From Rhizobium sp. (GTDB taxonomy: Bacteria > Pseudomonadota > Alphaproteobacteria > Rhizobiales > Rhizobiaceae): 10,535 nucleotides of DNA. The notes under the pieces were generated by a model that saw nothing but the letters and a program-made list of their open reading frames with translations, ran no database searches and was not told the DNA's origin. Shown piece after piece: positions 1 through 7,818 of this stretch (its first letter is position 1; each line of letters begins with the position of its first letter). Position numbers and translations under genes: made by a program. The DNA lies in NCBI GenBank assembly GCA_003527225.1, contig DPXQ01000164.1, forward strand, positions 87,889-98,423. Direction: 5' to 3'.

Positions 1-1012
1 TGAAGGCCGAAACGTCGTTACCCTGTGTTTCGATCACCGGCAGAGCGGTCAGCGAACCGGCGCCACGTTCGTCGGAGAGCTTTGCAGCGCGCTCGAGCAG
101 ACGGGAATGCAGGTAGAAAACGTCGCCCGGATAAGCTTCGCGGCCCGGCGGGCGGCGCAGCAGCAGCGACATCTGGCGGTAAGCAACGGCTTGCTTGGAA
201 AGGTCGTCGTAACCGATCAGGGCGTGCTGGCCGTTGTCACGGAAATATTCACCCATGGCGCAGCCTGCGAACGGGGCAAGGTACTGCATCGGAGCCGGAT
301 CGGAAGCGGTCGCAGCGACGATGATCGAGTACTTCAGAGCACCGCGCTCTTCCAGAACCTTCACGAACTGGGCAACCGTCGAGCGCTTCTGGCCGATTGC
401 AACGTAGACGCAATACAGCTTTTCCGAGTCCGGACCGTTGTCGTGAATGGCCTTCTGGTTGAGGATCGTGTCGAGAATGATAGCGGTCTTGCCAGTCTGG
501 CGGTCACCGATAACGAGCTCGCGCTGGCCACGACCGACCGGGATGAGCGCGTCGATAGCCTTGAGGCCGGTCGACATCGGCTCATGAACCGACTTGCGCG
601 GGATGATGCCCGGCGCCTTGACGTCAACGCGCGAACGGCGCGTCGCATTGATCGGGCCCTTGCCGTCAATCGGGTTGCCGAGCGCATCGACGACGCGGCC
701 GAGCAGTTCCGGACCAACGGGAACGTCCACGATGGCGCCGGTCCGCTTGACCGTGTCGCCTTCCTTGATGTCACGGTCCGAACCGAAAATAACGACGCCG
801 ACATTGTCGGCTTCGAGGTTCAGCGCCATCCCACGGATGCCACCGGGGAACTCGACCATTTCACCGGCCTGGACATTGTCGAGACCGTAAACACGGGCAA
901 TACCGTCACCGACGGAGAGCACCTGGCCGACTTCGGAGACTTCCGCCTCTTTGCCGAAGTTTTTGATTTGATCTTTTAGAATTGCGGAAATTTCCGCGGC
1001 GCGGATATCCAT
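1..1012 (-). CDS. atpA: F1 ATP synthase subunit alpha, N-terminal part (cut by left edge)
   Basis: Alpha subunit of F1-ATPase, the regulatory nucleotide-binding partner of beta in the alpha3beta3 head on the cytoplasmic face of the membrane. The reading frame starts at the ATG at 1012-1010 and stays open to base 1, giving about 337 of the usual ~509 residues. It begins [19 protein letters not shown], which is typical of alphaproteobacteria. Next come the beta-barrel domain (about residues 25-95) and the nucleotide-binding domain, with Walker A GDRQTGKT at about residues 169-176 (near bases 485-508). [13 protein letters not shown] and [24 protein letters not shown] follow as expected. The start overlaps the atpH stop by one base (TGATG on the minus strand), and GAGG lies 7 bases upstream, so the two genes are translationally coupled. 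The family normally continues with atpG, atpD and atpC beyond the left edge. No defect is seen. Confidence 0.98.
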   Translation of the reverse strand, partial: MDIRAAEISAILKDQIKNFGKEAEVSEVGQVLSVGDGIARVYGLDNVQAGEMVEFPGGIRGMALNLEADNVGVVIFGSDRDIKEGDTVKRTGAIVDVPVGPELLGRVVDALGNPIDGKGPINATRRSRVDVKAPGIIPRKSVHEPMSTGLKAIDALIPVGRGQRELVIGDRQTGKTAIILDTILNQKAIHDNGPDSEKLYCVYVAIGQKRSTVAQFVKVLEERGALKYSIIVAATASDPAPMQYLAPFAGCAMGEYFRDNGQHALIGYDDLSKQAVAYRQMSLLLRRPPGREAYPGDVFYLHSRLLERAAKLSDERGAGSLTALPVIETQGNDVSAF

Positions 1013-1578
1013 CAGCCAACCTCTTTCAGTGCAAGCTTAAGGGTGGAAAGTTTGGTGCGAAGAGACGTGTCGATCTGGCGCGAGCCGACCTTGACGATCA
1101 GACCACCGAGAATGGACGGATCGATCGTGACTTCGATCGTTACATCCTTGTCGGTGACGCTCTTCAGCGCCGCCTTCAATTCTTTTTCCTGTTCCGAAGA
1201 CAGGGCATGGGCCGACGTGACCTGAGCCGTGATCTCCCCACGATGACGTGCGGCGATCTGCCGGAAGGCGGAGATCATGCCCGATACGGCAAAGAGACGG
1301 CGGTTACCCGCGACGACCTTCAGGAAGTTTGCGACAAGCCCGCCGATTGCGGCCTTCTCGCAGATGGCGACGATTGCCTTCGTCTGGTCCTCGGCGGAAA
1401 ATACCGGGGAAGCGACCAGCCGCTTCAGGTCATCGCTCGAGTCGATCATCGCCTGAAACCGGTTGAGATCGGCACTGACGGCATCAATCGCTCCCGCTTC
1501 GAGCGCAAGCTCGAAAAGCGAGGAAGCATAGCGCTCCGCTACACCTGAAATAAGCTGGGATGTGTCTGCCACGGGCAA
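1012..1578 (-). CDS. atpH: F1 ATP synthase subunit delta (OSCP homologue)
   Basis: Delta subunit of ATP synthase, the peripheral-stalk cap joining F1 to the b subunits of Fo. It has 188 residues, normal for alphaproteobacteria. The N-terminal helical domain starts [20 protein letters not shown] (about residues 12-31), the usual delta signature. The C-terminal half carries the family-typical segment [21 protein letters not shown] (about residues 150-170). The start is not ATG. A TTG at 1578-1576 sits 5 bases after AGGGA; the alternative GTG at 1572-1570 would be 11 bases from it. I prefer TTG because of the spacing and because MPVADTSQ matches the N-terminus I remember for rhizobial AtpH. It is first in the atpHA(GDC) operon. 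The 259 bases upstream hold promoter candidates. The identity is firm; the start is somewhat less sure. Confidence 0.96.
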   Translation of the reverse strand: MPVADTSQLISGVAERYASSLFELALEAGAIDAVSADLNRFQAMIDSSDDLKRLVASPVFSAEDQTKAIVAICEKAAIGGLVANFLKVVAGNRRLFAVSGMISAFRQIAARHRGEITAQVTSAHALSSEQEKELKAALKSVTDKDVTIEVTIDPSILGGLIVKVGSRQIDTSLRTKLSTLKLALKEVG

Positions 1579-1583
1579 AAATT

Positions 1584-1588
1584 TCCCT
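1584..1588 (-). promoter_or_regulatory. Ribosome binding site for the TTG start of atpH
   Basis: AGGGA on the minus strand, 5 bases before the TTG at 1578-1576 and 11 before the in-frame GTG at 1572. The short spacing is the main sequence reason for taking the TTG. Confidence 0.5.
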
Positions 1589-1704
1589 GATTTTGACCCA
1601 GAACCAATACCCTTTCAGTACGAAAGCGGTACGATCTTGAAATCGTTACGTTTTCCCCCAGAAACACAGGCCGTTGCGGCTTGCGTTTTCCGAATTCGCG
1701 GTCC

Positions 1705-1766
1705 GTCTAGCATAGGAAGTCCGGACTCGCAACACGCGTATTGCCCGTTTACGCCTTTAGGACAAG
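1705..1766 (-). promoter_or_regulatory. Candidate promoter(s) for the atpHA operon
   Basis: Two sigma70-like matches are seen on the minus strand in the gap between the DUF4345-like gene and atpH. The first is CTTGTC (1766-1761), 17 bases, then CAATAC (1743-1738). The second is TTGCGA (1732-1727), 16 bases, then CTAGAC (1710-1705). The rhizobial consensus is roughly CTTGAC-N17-CTATAT, so both are partial matches. Either would leave a leader of roughly 120-155 bases before atpH. That leader contains two small stems with 5-bp arms: ACGAT/ATCGT near 1630-1645 and CTTTC/GAAAG near 1612-1627. No transcription start can be fixed from sequence alone. Confidence 0.35.
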
Positions 1767-1837
1767 TGCGCATATGCAATTTTGTGCGAAACTGCGGCAA
1801 ATTGACAAACCAAGTACCGCTCTTTCGCCAATGCCGG

Positions 1838-2221
1838 TCATGTGAGCCCGAAAACATAGGCCATCGGAAGCGATGCCAGCGCGATTTGCACAACTAGTAG
1901 TAGCAAGCTCCGCAGTGAATTTCCGCTATCCGACATAATGGAGAGAATCCTCGCAAAAGCCGACATTCCAAGGGCTGCCCCGAGCGCGAGATAGAGCATC
2001 GGCTGTGCGAGCAATAGGGCGCACGCCGAGAAGCCGAAAAGCAGGCCTCCGGAGGAACGGGCCGCGCCGTAACCCTCCGCCCTACCGTCGCGCAATTGCA
2101 GCCCTATGAAACGCAATGAGAGACCAGGCGCAAACATCACAAAAAGCCCGATCAACGCTGAAGCGGCCGCCGCGGCAAAAGCCAGTTGCTCGCCCAACTC
2201 CGTGGGAAAATAGAACTCCAT
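1838..2221 (-). CDS. Small four-helix membrane protein, DUF4345-like
   Basis: Function unknown. The protein has 127 residues and four predicted membrane helices at about 13-34, 57-73, 75-95 and 104-125. The centre has the pattern of DUF4345-type proteins: a charged stretch GLQLRDGRAEGYGAARSSGG followed, after a hydrophobic run, by FARILSIMSDSG. The start ATG at 2221 has GAGG just upstream (GAGGATCGAGATG). It lies 148 bases after priA on the same strand and 259 bases before atpH, so it could be read from priA or from its own promoter in 2222-2369, where I see no convincing promoter box. From memory, rhizobial relatives may be listed under the family name 'AGROH133_08824 family phage infection protein'; I cannot confirm that here, and nothing in the sequence itself shows a role with phage. 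It looks a genuine gene rather than a shadow, given its RBS and clean helices. Confidence 0.8.
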   Translation of the reverse strand: MEFYFPTELGEQLAFAAAAASALIGLFVMFAPGLSLRFIGLQLRDGRAEGYGAARSSGGLLFGFSACALLLAQPMLYLALGAALGMSAFARILSIMSDSGNSLRSLLLLVVQIALASLPMAYVFGLT

Positions 2222-2369
2222 CTCGATCCTCGTATCAAACCGACTATTCCGGATGCCTTATCACACATCAGCGCATGTGGAGGTATCACTCTGCTCGAAG
2301 AATCGGAAGGTCTTTCGACGCTTCTTGCTCAATCCGGGCAGCGGGATGGTCAAGCAGGTCCGAGCGTCA

Positions 2370-4571
2370 TCAAAGGAAGCTCTGCGGATCGACGTCCACC
2401 TGCACATGGATGGATCGACGCTCCTTCGGACCTTTTTCCAGCATCAGACGGACAAAGCCCTGCATATCGCTGTTGCGTCGGCCGTGGATGAGCAGACGGA
2501 AGCGGTGCCGCCCACGGATGAGAGCCAATGGCGCTTCCGCGGGTCCAAGGATTGCGATCCCTGTTTCATGCGGTGCAGCATGCCGCAATTGCCGCGCATG
2601 CGTTTCGGCCTCGGCACGATTGTCCGCCGAGACGATGATCGATACCAGCCGTCCGAAGGGCGGCAGCCCTGCCCGTTCACGCTCGGCAATCTCGCGCTCG
2701 TAGAACGCACTTGCATCGCCAGAGACGAGCGCCTGCATCACCGGGTGCTGCGGCTGAAATGTCTGGAGCAGACCATGACTCTTGCGGCCGGTGCGCCCCG
2801 CACGTCCCGTGACCTGAGAGAGCAGTTGAAACGTGCGCTCGGCGGCGCGCGGATCTCCGTTGGCGAGCCCTATATCGGAATCGACGATACCAACCAGGGT
2901 CATCAGCGGGAAGTTATGCCCTTTGGCAACCAGTTGTGTGCCGATAATGATATCGGCTTGCCCGTTAGCGATCGCCTCCAGTTCCAGGCGCAAGCGCTTG
3001 ACGCCGCCGAGATCGGAGGAAAGGACAAGGGTCCGCGCCTCGGGAAAATGGCGCTCCACCTCCTCGGCGATCCGCTCGACGCCCGGGCCGCAAGCGACTA
3101 GGTGGTCGAGCGTGCCGCATTCGGGACAAGCATTCGGCGTCGGCTCGGAGTAGCCGCACTGGTGGCACTGGATCTGCCCACGGAAACGATGCTCGACCAG
3201 CCAGCTCGAACATTGCGGGCACTGAAACCTGTGTCCGCAGACCCTGCAGAGCGTAAGCGGCGCATATCCACGACGATTGAGGAAAAGCAGGGCCTGTTCG
3301 CCACGCTCGATCGTCTTGCCCACCGATTTCAGCAGGATCGGCGAGAGGAAGCCGCCCCGTTCCGGTGGATAGCGCCGCATATCGACGAGATGCAGATCGG
3401 GTAGTGCCGCGCCTGCGAAACGGGTCGGCAGGTGAATGCGCTTGTATCGGCCGTTGAGGCAATTGACCTGGCTTTCGACCGATGGCGTTGCCGAAACGAG
3501 AACGACCGGAAAATCGGCGATCCGCGCCCGGACGATAGCCATGTCACGGGCATTGTAGAAAACCCGGTCTTCCTGCTTGTAGGCCGGATCATGCTCTTCA
3601 TCGACGATGATCAGCCCGAGATCCTCGAACGGCAGGAAAAGTGCTGACCGGGCGCCGGCCACGACCCTGATCTCTCCGGTTGCTGCCTGTCGCCAGACCT
3701 TTTCGCGCATCCGTGTCGAAAGGTCCGAATGCCACTCACCCGGTTTCGATCCGAAACGATCCTGGAATCGCTCCAGGAAATTTGCCGTAAGCGCGATTTC
3801 GGGCAGCAGAATCAGCACCTGCCGGCCCTGCCGCAGAGTCTCGGCAATGGCCTCGAAATAGACTTCGGTCTTGCCGGACCCGGTGACCCCGTCGATCAGG
3901 GCCACCGAGAAACCACTTGCCCGAACGCCCTCGAGAATGCCGTCGGCGGCTTCCCGCTGCGGCCCTTCGAGTTTCGCCTCGGCGAAGTCGGGATCCGGGT
4001 TCGCCACAACCGGCGGCGGCGGCAGGAAGATCGTCTCGAAGACGCCGTGGCTGGCAAGTCCATCGATGACGCTTGAGGAAACACCCGCCGCATGCGCAAG
4101 GCCGCTGCGAGTCCAGGAAAGCCCGTCACTCGCCAGCTCAAGCACCTTGCGGCGCGCCGGCGTGAGGCGCTCGGGTTCGATTCCTGCGAAACGCAATCCC
4201 TCGACCATCGGTTCCGGATCTAAAGCCGCCGGAGCCCTGAGCGCCATGCGCGCCACAAGGCCGGGTGGAGACAGGGTATAGGCTGCGACCCAATCGAGAA
4301 AAGTGCGCATGGCAAGATCGATCGGTGGGCAATCGAACACCTTTTCAATCGGCCTCAGCTTGCGCGCGTCGACCGAACCGCCTTCGGGGCCATCCCAAAC
4401 CACGCCGATCACCTGGCGTGGGCCGAGAGGAACCTGCACGATCGATCCCGCAATCACCGCCATCCCCTCTGGCACGACATAGGAATAGGGCACAGGTGCG
4501 GGCATCGGCACCAGCACGGGCACGACACGATCCTTCGGTACGGCGAAGAGTTCGGGCGAATCGTCTTTCAT
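2370..4571 (-). CDS. priA: Primosomal protein N', replication-restart 3'-5' DNA helicase PriA
   Basis: PriA recognises stalled or repaired forks and D-loops and starts reloading of the replicative helicase. The 733 residues match the usual length (E. coli about 732). The N-terminal 3'-DNA-binding domain (about 1-100) includes the typical VPYSYVVPEG and VPLGPRQVIGVVW. A winged-helix part follows at about 130-185. The superfamily 2 helicase core has Walker A GVTGSGKT at 228-235, PEIALT (motif Ia) near 257 and the DEEH box at 324-327, followed by the PriA-typical YKQED. Eight cysteines form the zinc-binding insertion (442, 445, 451, 454, 469, 472, 482, 485). Late helicase motifs include GTQLVAKGHNFP and QVTGRAGR. 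The start ATG at 4571 lacks a strong Shine-Dalgarno sequence (the nearest AGAGG is over 10 bases away), but the N-terminus fits the family. It follows the acyltransferase gene by 99 bases on the same strand. Complete, no damage seen. Confidence 0.97.
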   Translation of the reverse strand: MKDDSPELFAVPKDRVVPVLVPMPAPVPYSYVVPEGMAVIAGSIVQVPLGPRQVIGVVWDGPEGGSVDARKLRPIEKVFDCPPIDLAMRTFLDWVAAYTLSPPGLVARMALRAPAALDPEPMVEGLRFAGIEPERLTPARRKVLELASDGLSWTRSGLAHAAGVSSSVIDGLASHGVFETIFLPPPPVVANPDPDFAEAKLEGPQREAADGILEGVRASGFSVALIDGVTGSGKTEVYFEAIAETLRQGRQVLILLPEIALTANFLERFQDRFGSKPGEWHSDLSTRMREKVWRQAATGEIRVVAGARSALFLPFEDLGLIIVDEEHDPAYKQEDRVFYNARDMAIVRARIADFPVVLVSATPSVESQVNCLNGRYKRIHLPTRFAGAALPDLHLVDMRRYPPERGGFLSPILLKSVGKTIERGEQALLFLNRRGYAPLTLCRVCGHRFQCPQCSSWLVEHRFRGQIQCHQCGYSEPTPNACPECGTLDHLVACGPGVERIAEEVERHFPEARTLVLSSDLGGVKRLRLELEAIANGQADIIIGTQLVAKGHNFPLMTLVGIVDSDIGLANGDPRAAERTFQLLSQVTGRAGRTGRKSHGLLQTFQPQHPVMQALVSGDASAFYEREIAERERAGLPPFGRLVSIIVSADNRAEAETHARQLRHAAPHETGIAILGPAEAPLALIRGRHRFRLLIHGRRNSDMQGFVRLMLEKGPKERRSIHVQVDVDPQSFL

Positions 4572-4670
4572 TTGCCAGCAACTTGCCTCTGCCGGGGCGG
4601 AAAGGGAACCGCAAAAGCGGAGGCTCCGGGGAAGGACCGCCCACTGCCTCCTCAGGAAGCTCAGGTTCGT

Positions 4671-5570
4671 TCAGAACGAAAACGAACTATTTGCGTTGGC
4701 AGCGAGGTCATGAACAGTATGCTGCTCAAGCGCGGCGGTGACGTCAACCAGATCGCCTTCGAGTTGATCCGGCTGGATCAACTGGCCGATGGTGAAATCA
4801 AAACGATCGCCCTTCTTGTTCAGGAGTTCGTAGAACACTGTCATGTCGCGGAGCTCTGTGGACCACTTCGCGAACCAGTAAAACAATCCCGAATTTCGAG
4901 CCCGCATGTGGACGGGAAGAATGGGCAAGTTGTACTTGCGGGCGAGCCCGACCGCCGATGTTTTCCAAGGGCGCTCGTTGAGACGGCCATTCGCCCAATA
5001 GGCGATGCGCCCCGATGGAAAGAGGACCGTGGCCTTTTCCTCCTCGATCGCCCGATTCGTCAGTTGCAGGGTTTCGCGGGCTTTCAGCTTGCTCTTGTGC
5101 TCTTCGCGCCACTCGACCGGAATGACGATCTCCACCAGTCTCGGATTGACCCGCACCGCATCCCGATTGGCGAAGAACATCATATCCGGACGGCGATGCT
5201 TGAGGAGGTCGAAGACCGCAACTCCGTCAGCTATCCCTGTCGGGTGGTTGCTCACCATGATGAAACCGCCCGAGGTGGGGATGCGTTCGCCGTGACTGAC
5301 CTTTATATCGAGTTGCAGGACCGCGCTCAGATATTCGAAGGCCTGGAAGCCCGGCATGTTCGCGATATCGTTGGCGAACTCTATCGCCTTGGCATAGCGA
5401 AGCAATGTATAAAGGAACGGCCGCATGACAGGCCAAAGAGGATTTCGGACGATTTTTTCGCCACGCTCGGCGATCAGCGTATCGACGATGTGACCGGGCT
5501 GACCCTGGGATACCAGAGCCACCGCTTCAGCGAACTGCCCGAACACTGTCAACGAATCACGGCGAGCCAT
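4671..5570 (-). CDS. Lysophospholipid acyltransferase-like protein (PlsC superfamily, HX5D type)
   Basis: Probable membrane-associated acyltransferase moving an acyl chain onto a glycerol- or lyso-lipid acceptor; the true substrate is not evident. It has 299 residues. The catalytic block is SNHPTGIADG, with H109 and D115 separated by five residues (HX5D) instead of the HX4D of E. coli PlsC. The same NHPxGxxDG form occurs, as I recall, in a branch of uncharacterised LPLATs and in OlsF-like/haemolysin-type acyltransferases. Block III is FPSGRI (184-189), in place of FPEGTR, and block IV is LPILPVHMRARNS (about 215-227). There is no signal peptide. The start ATG at 5570 has a GGGG stretch 6 bases upstream. 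It is divergent from xerC (140-base gap) and upstream of priA on the same strand. Rhizobia carry several PlsC homologues, so this need not be the essential one. The family is firm, the substrate unknown. Confidence 0.88.
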   Translation of the reverse strand: MARRDSLTVFGQFAEAVALVSQGQPGHIVDTLIAERGEKIVRNPLWPVMRPFLYTLLRYAKAIEFANDIANMPGFQAFEYLSAVLQLDIKVSHGERIPTSGGFIMVSNHPTGIADGVAVFDLLKHRRPDMMFFANRDAVRVNPRLVEIVIPVEWREEHKSKLKARETLQLTNRAIEEEKATVLFPSGRIAYWANGRLNERPWKTSAVGLARKYNLPILPVHMRARNSGLFYWFAKWSTELRDMTVFYELLNKKGDRFDFTIGQLIQPDQLEGDLVDVTAALEQHTVHDLAANANSSFSF

Positions 5571-5710
5571 GCAAAACCCCGATAGTATCGATTAGCCTCT
5601 ATCGCAGTCTAATGTGATCGAACAGTGACAGATCATGCGACGTTAGCGCTTCCCTAACACCTGACGCGCATGTTGGCGCAGCAAGGACTTAAAGTAAAGG
5701 TACGAGACCG

Positions 5711-6646
5711 GTGAATGCACCGCTGATCATCGCCGCACCCGACCTCCTGAGAGAGCGCACAAGCTGGCTCGAAAGCCTCGCGGGCGAACGTCGCCTCGCC
5801 GCCAATACGCTGGAAGCCTATGAACGGGATACGCGCCAGTTTCTCGGCTTTCTAACGACGCACCTTGGGGGATCTCCGAGTATACGCGATATCTCCGACT
5901 TGCGCCCGGCGGATCTGCGCGCTTTTCTCGCCACGCGCAGAAAGGAAGGATCGGGCGCCCGCTCGCTCGGCCGACACCTCGCAGGTCTGCGCTCATTCCT
6001 GCGCTATTTGGAAAAGAAGGGGTTGGTGAACGCGGCAGGCGCCGGTGCTCTGCGCTCGCCGAAGCAACCGAAGTCGCTTCCAAAACCGCTGAGTGGAAAC
6101 CAGGCACTGTCGGTTGTCAGTGCCGATACGCAACTCAATAACGAACCCTGGATAGCAGCACGCGACGCTGCCGTCCTGACCCTGCTCTACGGGTGTGGGC
6201 TGCGCATTTCCGAGGCTCTCGGCCTTACTCCGAAGGCCTTTTCCGGTTCAGCCAACGCCCTTCGCATCAACGGCAAGGGCGGCAAGACGCGCCTCGTTCC
6301 GCTTCTCCCCGCCGTGGCGGAGACCGTCCAGGTTTATATGCGCCTCTGCCCTTACCATCTGCACGCGGATTCGCCCCTCTTCCGCGGCGCTCGTGGCGCA
6401 AAGCTGCAGCCAGCCATCATCCAGCGGGAGATGCAACGCCTGCGCTCCGCGCTCGGCCTTCCTGATTCGGCGACGCCCCATGCGCTGCGCCATTCGTTCG
6501 CAACGCATCTCTTGAGCGGCGGCGGCGACCTGCGCACCATTCAGGAATTGCTGGGTCATGCCAGCCTTTCGACGACGCAAGTCTATACCGGTGTCGACTC
6601 GGCTAGGCTTCTCGACGTTTACGATAAGGCGCATCCTCGCGCCTGA
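5711..6646 (+). CDS. xerC: Tyrosine recombinase XerC
   Basis: Site-specific tyrosine recombinase; with XerD it resolves chromosome dimers at dif near the terminus. It has 311 residues. The N-terminal core-binding (SAM-like) domain spans about 15-105, with the typical ANTLEAYERDTRQFLGFL. The catalytic domain has the full set of active-site residues: R165 (GCGLRISEAL), K189 (INGKGGKTR), H257 and R260 (HALRHSFATHLL), H283 (LLGHASLSTTQ) and the nucleophile Y292 (VYTGVDSARLLDVYDKAHPRA). It starts with GTG at 5711 (MNAPLIIAAP); AAAGG lies 10 bases upstream, a rather long spacing. XerC is preferred over XerD because rhizobial xerC commonly lies by priA, but the two paralogues are hard to separate by eye. 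No dif-like site or integron context is present, so this is a housekeeping recombinase. A stem-loop follows the stop. Confidence 0.93.
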   Translation: MNAPLIIAAPDLLRERTSWLESLAGERRLAANTLEAYERDTRQFLGFLTTHLGGSPSIRDISDLRPADLRAFLATRRKEGSGARSLGRHLAGLRSFLRYLEKKGLVNAAGAGALRSPKQPKSLPKPLSGNQALSVVSADTQLNNEPWIAARDAAVLTLLYGCGLRISEALGLTPKAFSGSANALRINGKGGKTRLVPLLPAVAETVQVYMRLCPYHLHADSPLFRGARGAKLQPAIIQREMQRLRSALGLPDSATPHALRHSFATHLLSGGGDLRTIQELLGHASLSTTQVYTGVDSARLLDVYDKAHPRA

Positions 6647-6687
6647 GGCCCACGTTAACCAAACGCATTAAGGGAACGTGAGGGCCT
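6646..6687 (+). terminator. Stem-loop directly after the xerC stop, possible weak terminator
   Basis: GGCCC+ACGTT (6647-6656) pairs with AACGT (6675-6679) and GGGCC (6682-6686), with a two-base GA bulge. An A-T pair at 6646/6687 closes the stem, giving 11 pairs and an 18-base loop. No T-run follows (TGGGCTCT), so it is not a classical intrinsic terminator. It may protect the xerC 3' end or reduce read-through into the TraB/GumN gene, which starts 22 bases later. Confidence 0.4.
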
Positions 6688-6708
6688 GGGCTCTAGGCTA
6701 GCGAACGA

Positions 6709-7818
6709 ATGCAATTGGATAGGCCCATGATCGCGAACTCCATCAACCGGCAGAGGCTGCGCTCTACCCACCTGCGCGCAGGCGACTTGGTCCTCTGGCT
6801 CATTGCCTCGTTTCATGTCGTCTTCGCGGCCTCGCTGCTGTTCGTCCTTACGTCTCTCTCGCCGGCGCAGGGCGCCGAGGACGTCGCCTGCCCTGGAACG
6901 AACCTTCTGAACAGCCTCAAGGACAGCGATCCTGAAGCCTATGCCGGCGTAATCCGCGAAGGCGCGAAGTCGCCGAACGGCAAGGGCATTCTCTGGAAGA
7001 TCGAGAAGGACGGCATCGAGCCCTCATGGCTTCTCGGCACCATGCATGTGACCGATCCGCGTGTCCTGACCATGTCCGATGCCGCCCGCAAAGCCCTGGA
7101 CGTCGCCTCGACCATCGTGGTCGAATCGGACGAAATCCTGGACGAGAAGAAGGCTGCCGCCGCTCTCCTGCTCCATCCGGAACTCACCATGTTCACCGAT
7201 GGAACGACCATCGCGGACCATCTGTCCGCCGAGGAAGCGAGCCGTCTGGAAGCGGGACTCAAGGAACGCGGAATCTCGATGACCGCGGTCGCGCGCATGA
7301 AACCATGGATCATTTCGAGTTTCGTGGCGCTCCCTGCATGCGAGCTCGCCCACAAGGCCAAGGGCGCCTCCTTCCTTGACAAGCATATTGCCGAAGACGC
7401 TCTGAAATCGGGCAAGCAGATTGTGGGGCTCGAAACATTCGCCGAACAGCTCGCCGCCATGGCCGAACTCCCGGTGGAATTTCACTTGCAGGCGCTGATC
7501 GAGACCCTGGCCCTGGGCGACAAGATGAATGACATCATCGAGACCATGACCCAGCTTTATCTCGCCGGCGACATCGGATTGACCATGCCGATGCTCAAGG
7601 TGGTCGCGCCCAGCGAACCCGGCGAGGAGGAAAGCGGCTATGCCGCTTTCGAAAAACGCATCGTCCTCGACCGCAACAAGATCATGGCCAAAGGGAGCGC
7701 TCCAGCGCTCGCCAAGGGCAATGCATTCATCGCCGTCGGTGCCCTGCACTTGCCTGGAGAAGAAGGCTTGGTCGAACTGCTGCGCAAGCAGGGATACACG
7801 GTAAGCGCCGCCAACTGA
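6709..7818 (+). CDS. TraB/GumN family (TIKI-like) secreted or anchored putative metalloprotease
   Basis: Member of the TraB/GumN family (Pfam PF01963), related to the animal TIKI proteases and to EreA/ChaN-like proteins; no substrate is known for bacterial GumN-type members. It has 369 residues. A long basic N-terminus precedes one hydrophobic segment (about 27-52), ending SPAQGAED, which is a signal peptide or membrane anchor with possible cleavage after residue 55. The remainder is periplasmic. Both hallmark GX2H motifs are present: GTMH (110-113, in SWLLGTMHVTD) and GALH (344-347, in FIAVGALHLPGEEGL). The conserved VGLE is at 239-242. These residues suggest an intact metal site. Cysteines at 61 and 211 could form a disulfide. 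The start is uncertain: ATG 6709 gives the longest form, while ATG 6727 has GGATAGG just upstream and would remove six residues. It follows xerC by 62 bases on the same strand and converges on the cytochrome gene. Confidence 0.88.
   Translation: MQLDRPMIANSINRQRLRSTHLRAGDLVLWLIASFHVVFAASLLFVLTSLSPAQGAEDVACPGTNLLNSLKDSDPEAYAGVIREGAKSPNGKGILWKIEKDGIEPSWLLGTMHVTDPRVLTMSDAARKALDVASTIVVESDEILDEKKAAAALLLHPELTMFTDGTTIADHLSAEEASRLEAGLKERGISMTAVARMKPWIISSFVALPACELAHKAKGASFLDKHIAEDALKSGKQIVGLETFAEQLAAMAELPVEFHLQALIETLALGDKMNDIIETMTQLYLAGDIGLTMPMLKVVAPSEPGEEESGYAAFEKRIVLDRNKIMAKGSAPALAKGNAFIAVGALHLPGEEGLVELLRKQGYTVSAAN

Noticed and set aside
107..979. 290-codon open frame on the plus strand opposite atpA
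   Set aside because: Antisense to a near-invariant gene, with no family features.
1615..1893. 92-codon frame on the minus strand overlapping the end of the DUF4345-like gene and the atp upstream region
   Set aside because: Composition rich in W, R and C, no RBS of note, overlap with the promoter region; unlikely to be coding.
2259..2279. TTATCACACA next to a CACAT/ATGTG repeat, resembling a DnaA box region
   Set aside because: It does not match TTATCCACA, is single, and no origin features (AT-rich unwinding region, clustered boxes) are nearby.
4613..4651. Possible terminator between the acyltransferase and priA (GGAGGC/GCCTCC with a T4 run just after it on the minus strand)
   Set aside because: The 21-base loop and a T-run of only four that is itself inside a small CCGC/GCGG stem make it too weak to call.
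4666..4680. Perfect 6-bp inverted repeat TTCGTT-CAG-AACGAA at the acyltransferase stop
   Set aside because: It is AT-rich in part, has a three-base loop, overlaps the last codons and has no T-run; probably chance.
4572..5585. 337-codon open frame on the plus strand over the acyltransferase gene
   Set aside because: Antisense shadow: the minus-strand frame has the conserved acyltransferase motifs, while this frame has none.
5571..5710. Several short inverted repeats (CGATA-G-TATCG, TGATC...GATCA, GTTAG...CTAAC) in the divergent gap before xerC
   Set aside because: Arms of only 5 bases, no similarity to dif or a known operator, and no clear promoter box for either gene; expected by chance.
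6655..6671. TTAACC...TTAA resembling a CtrA cell-cycle regulator site
   Set aside because: The two TTAA halves are 9 bases apart rather than the 7 of the CtrA consensus, and they lie in the loop of the stem after xerC.
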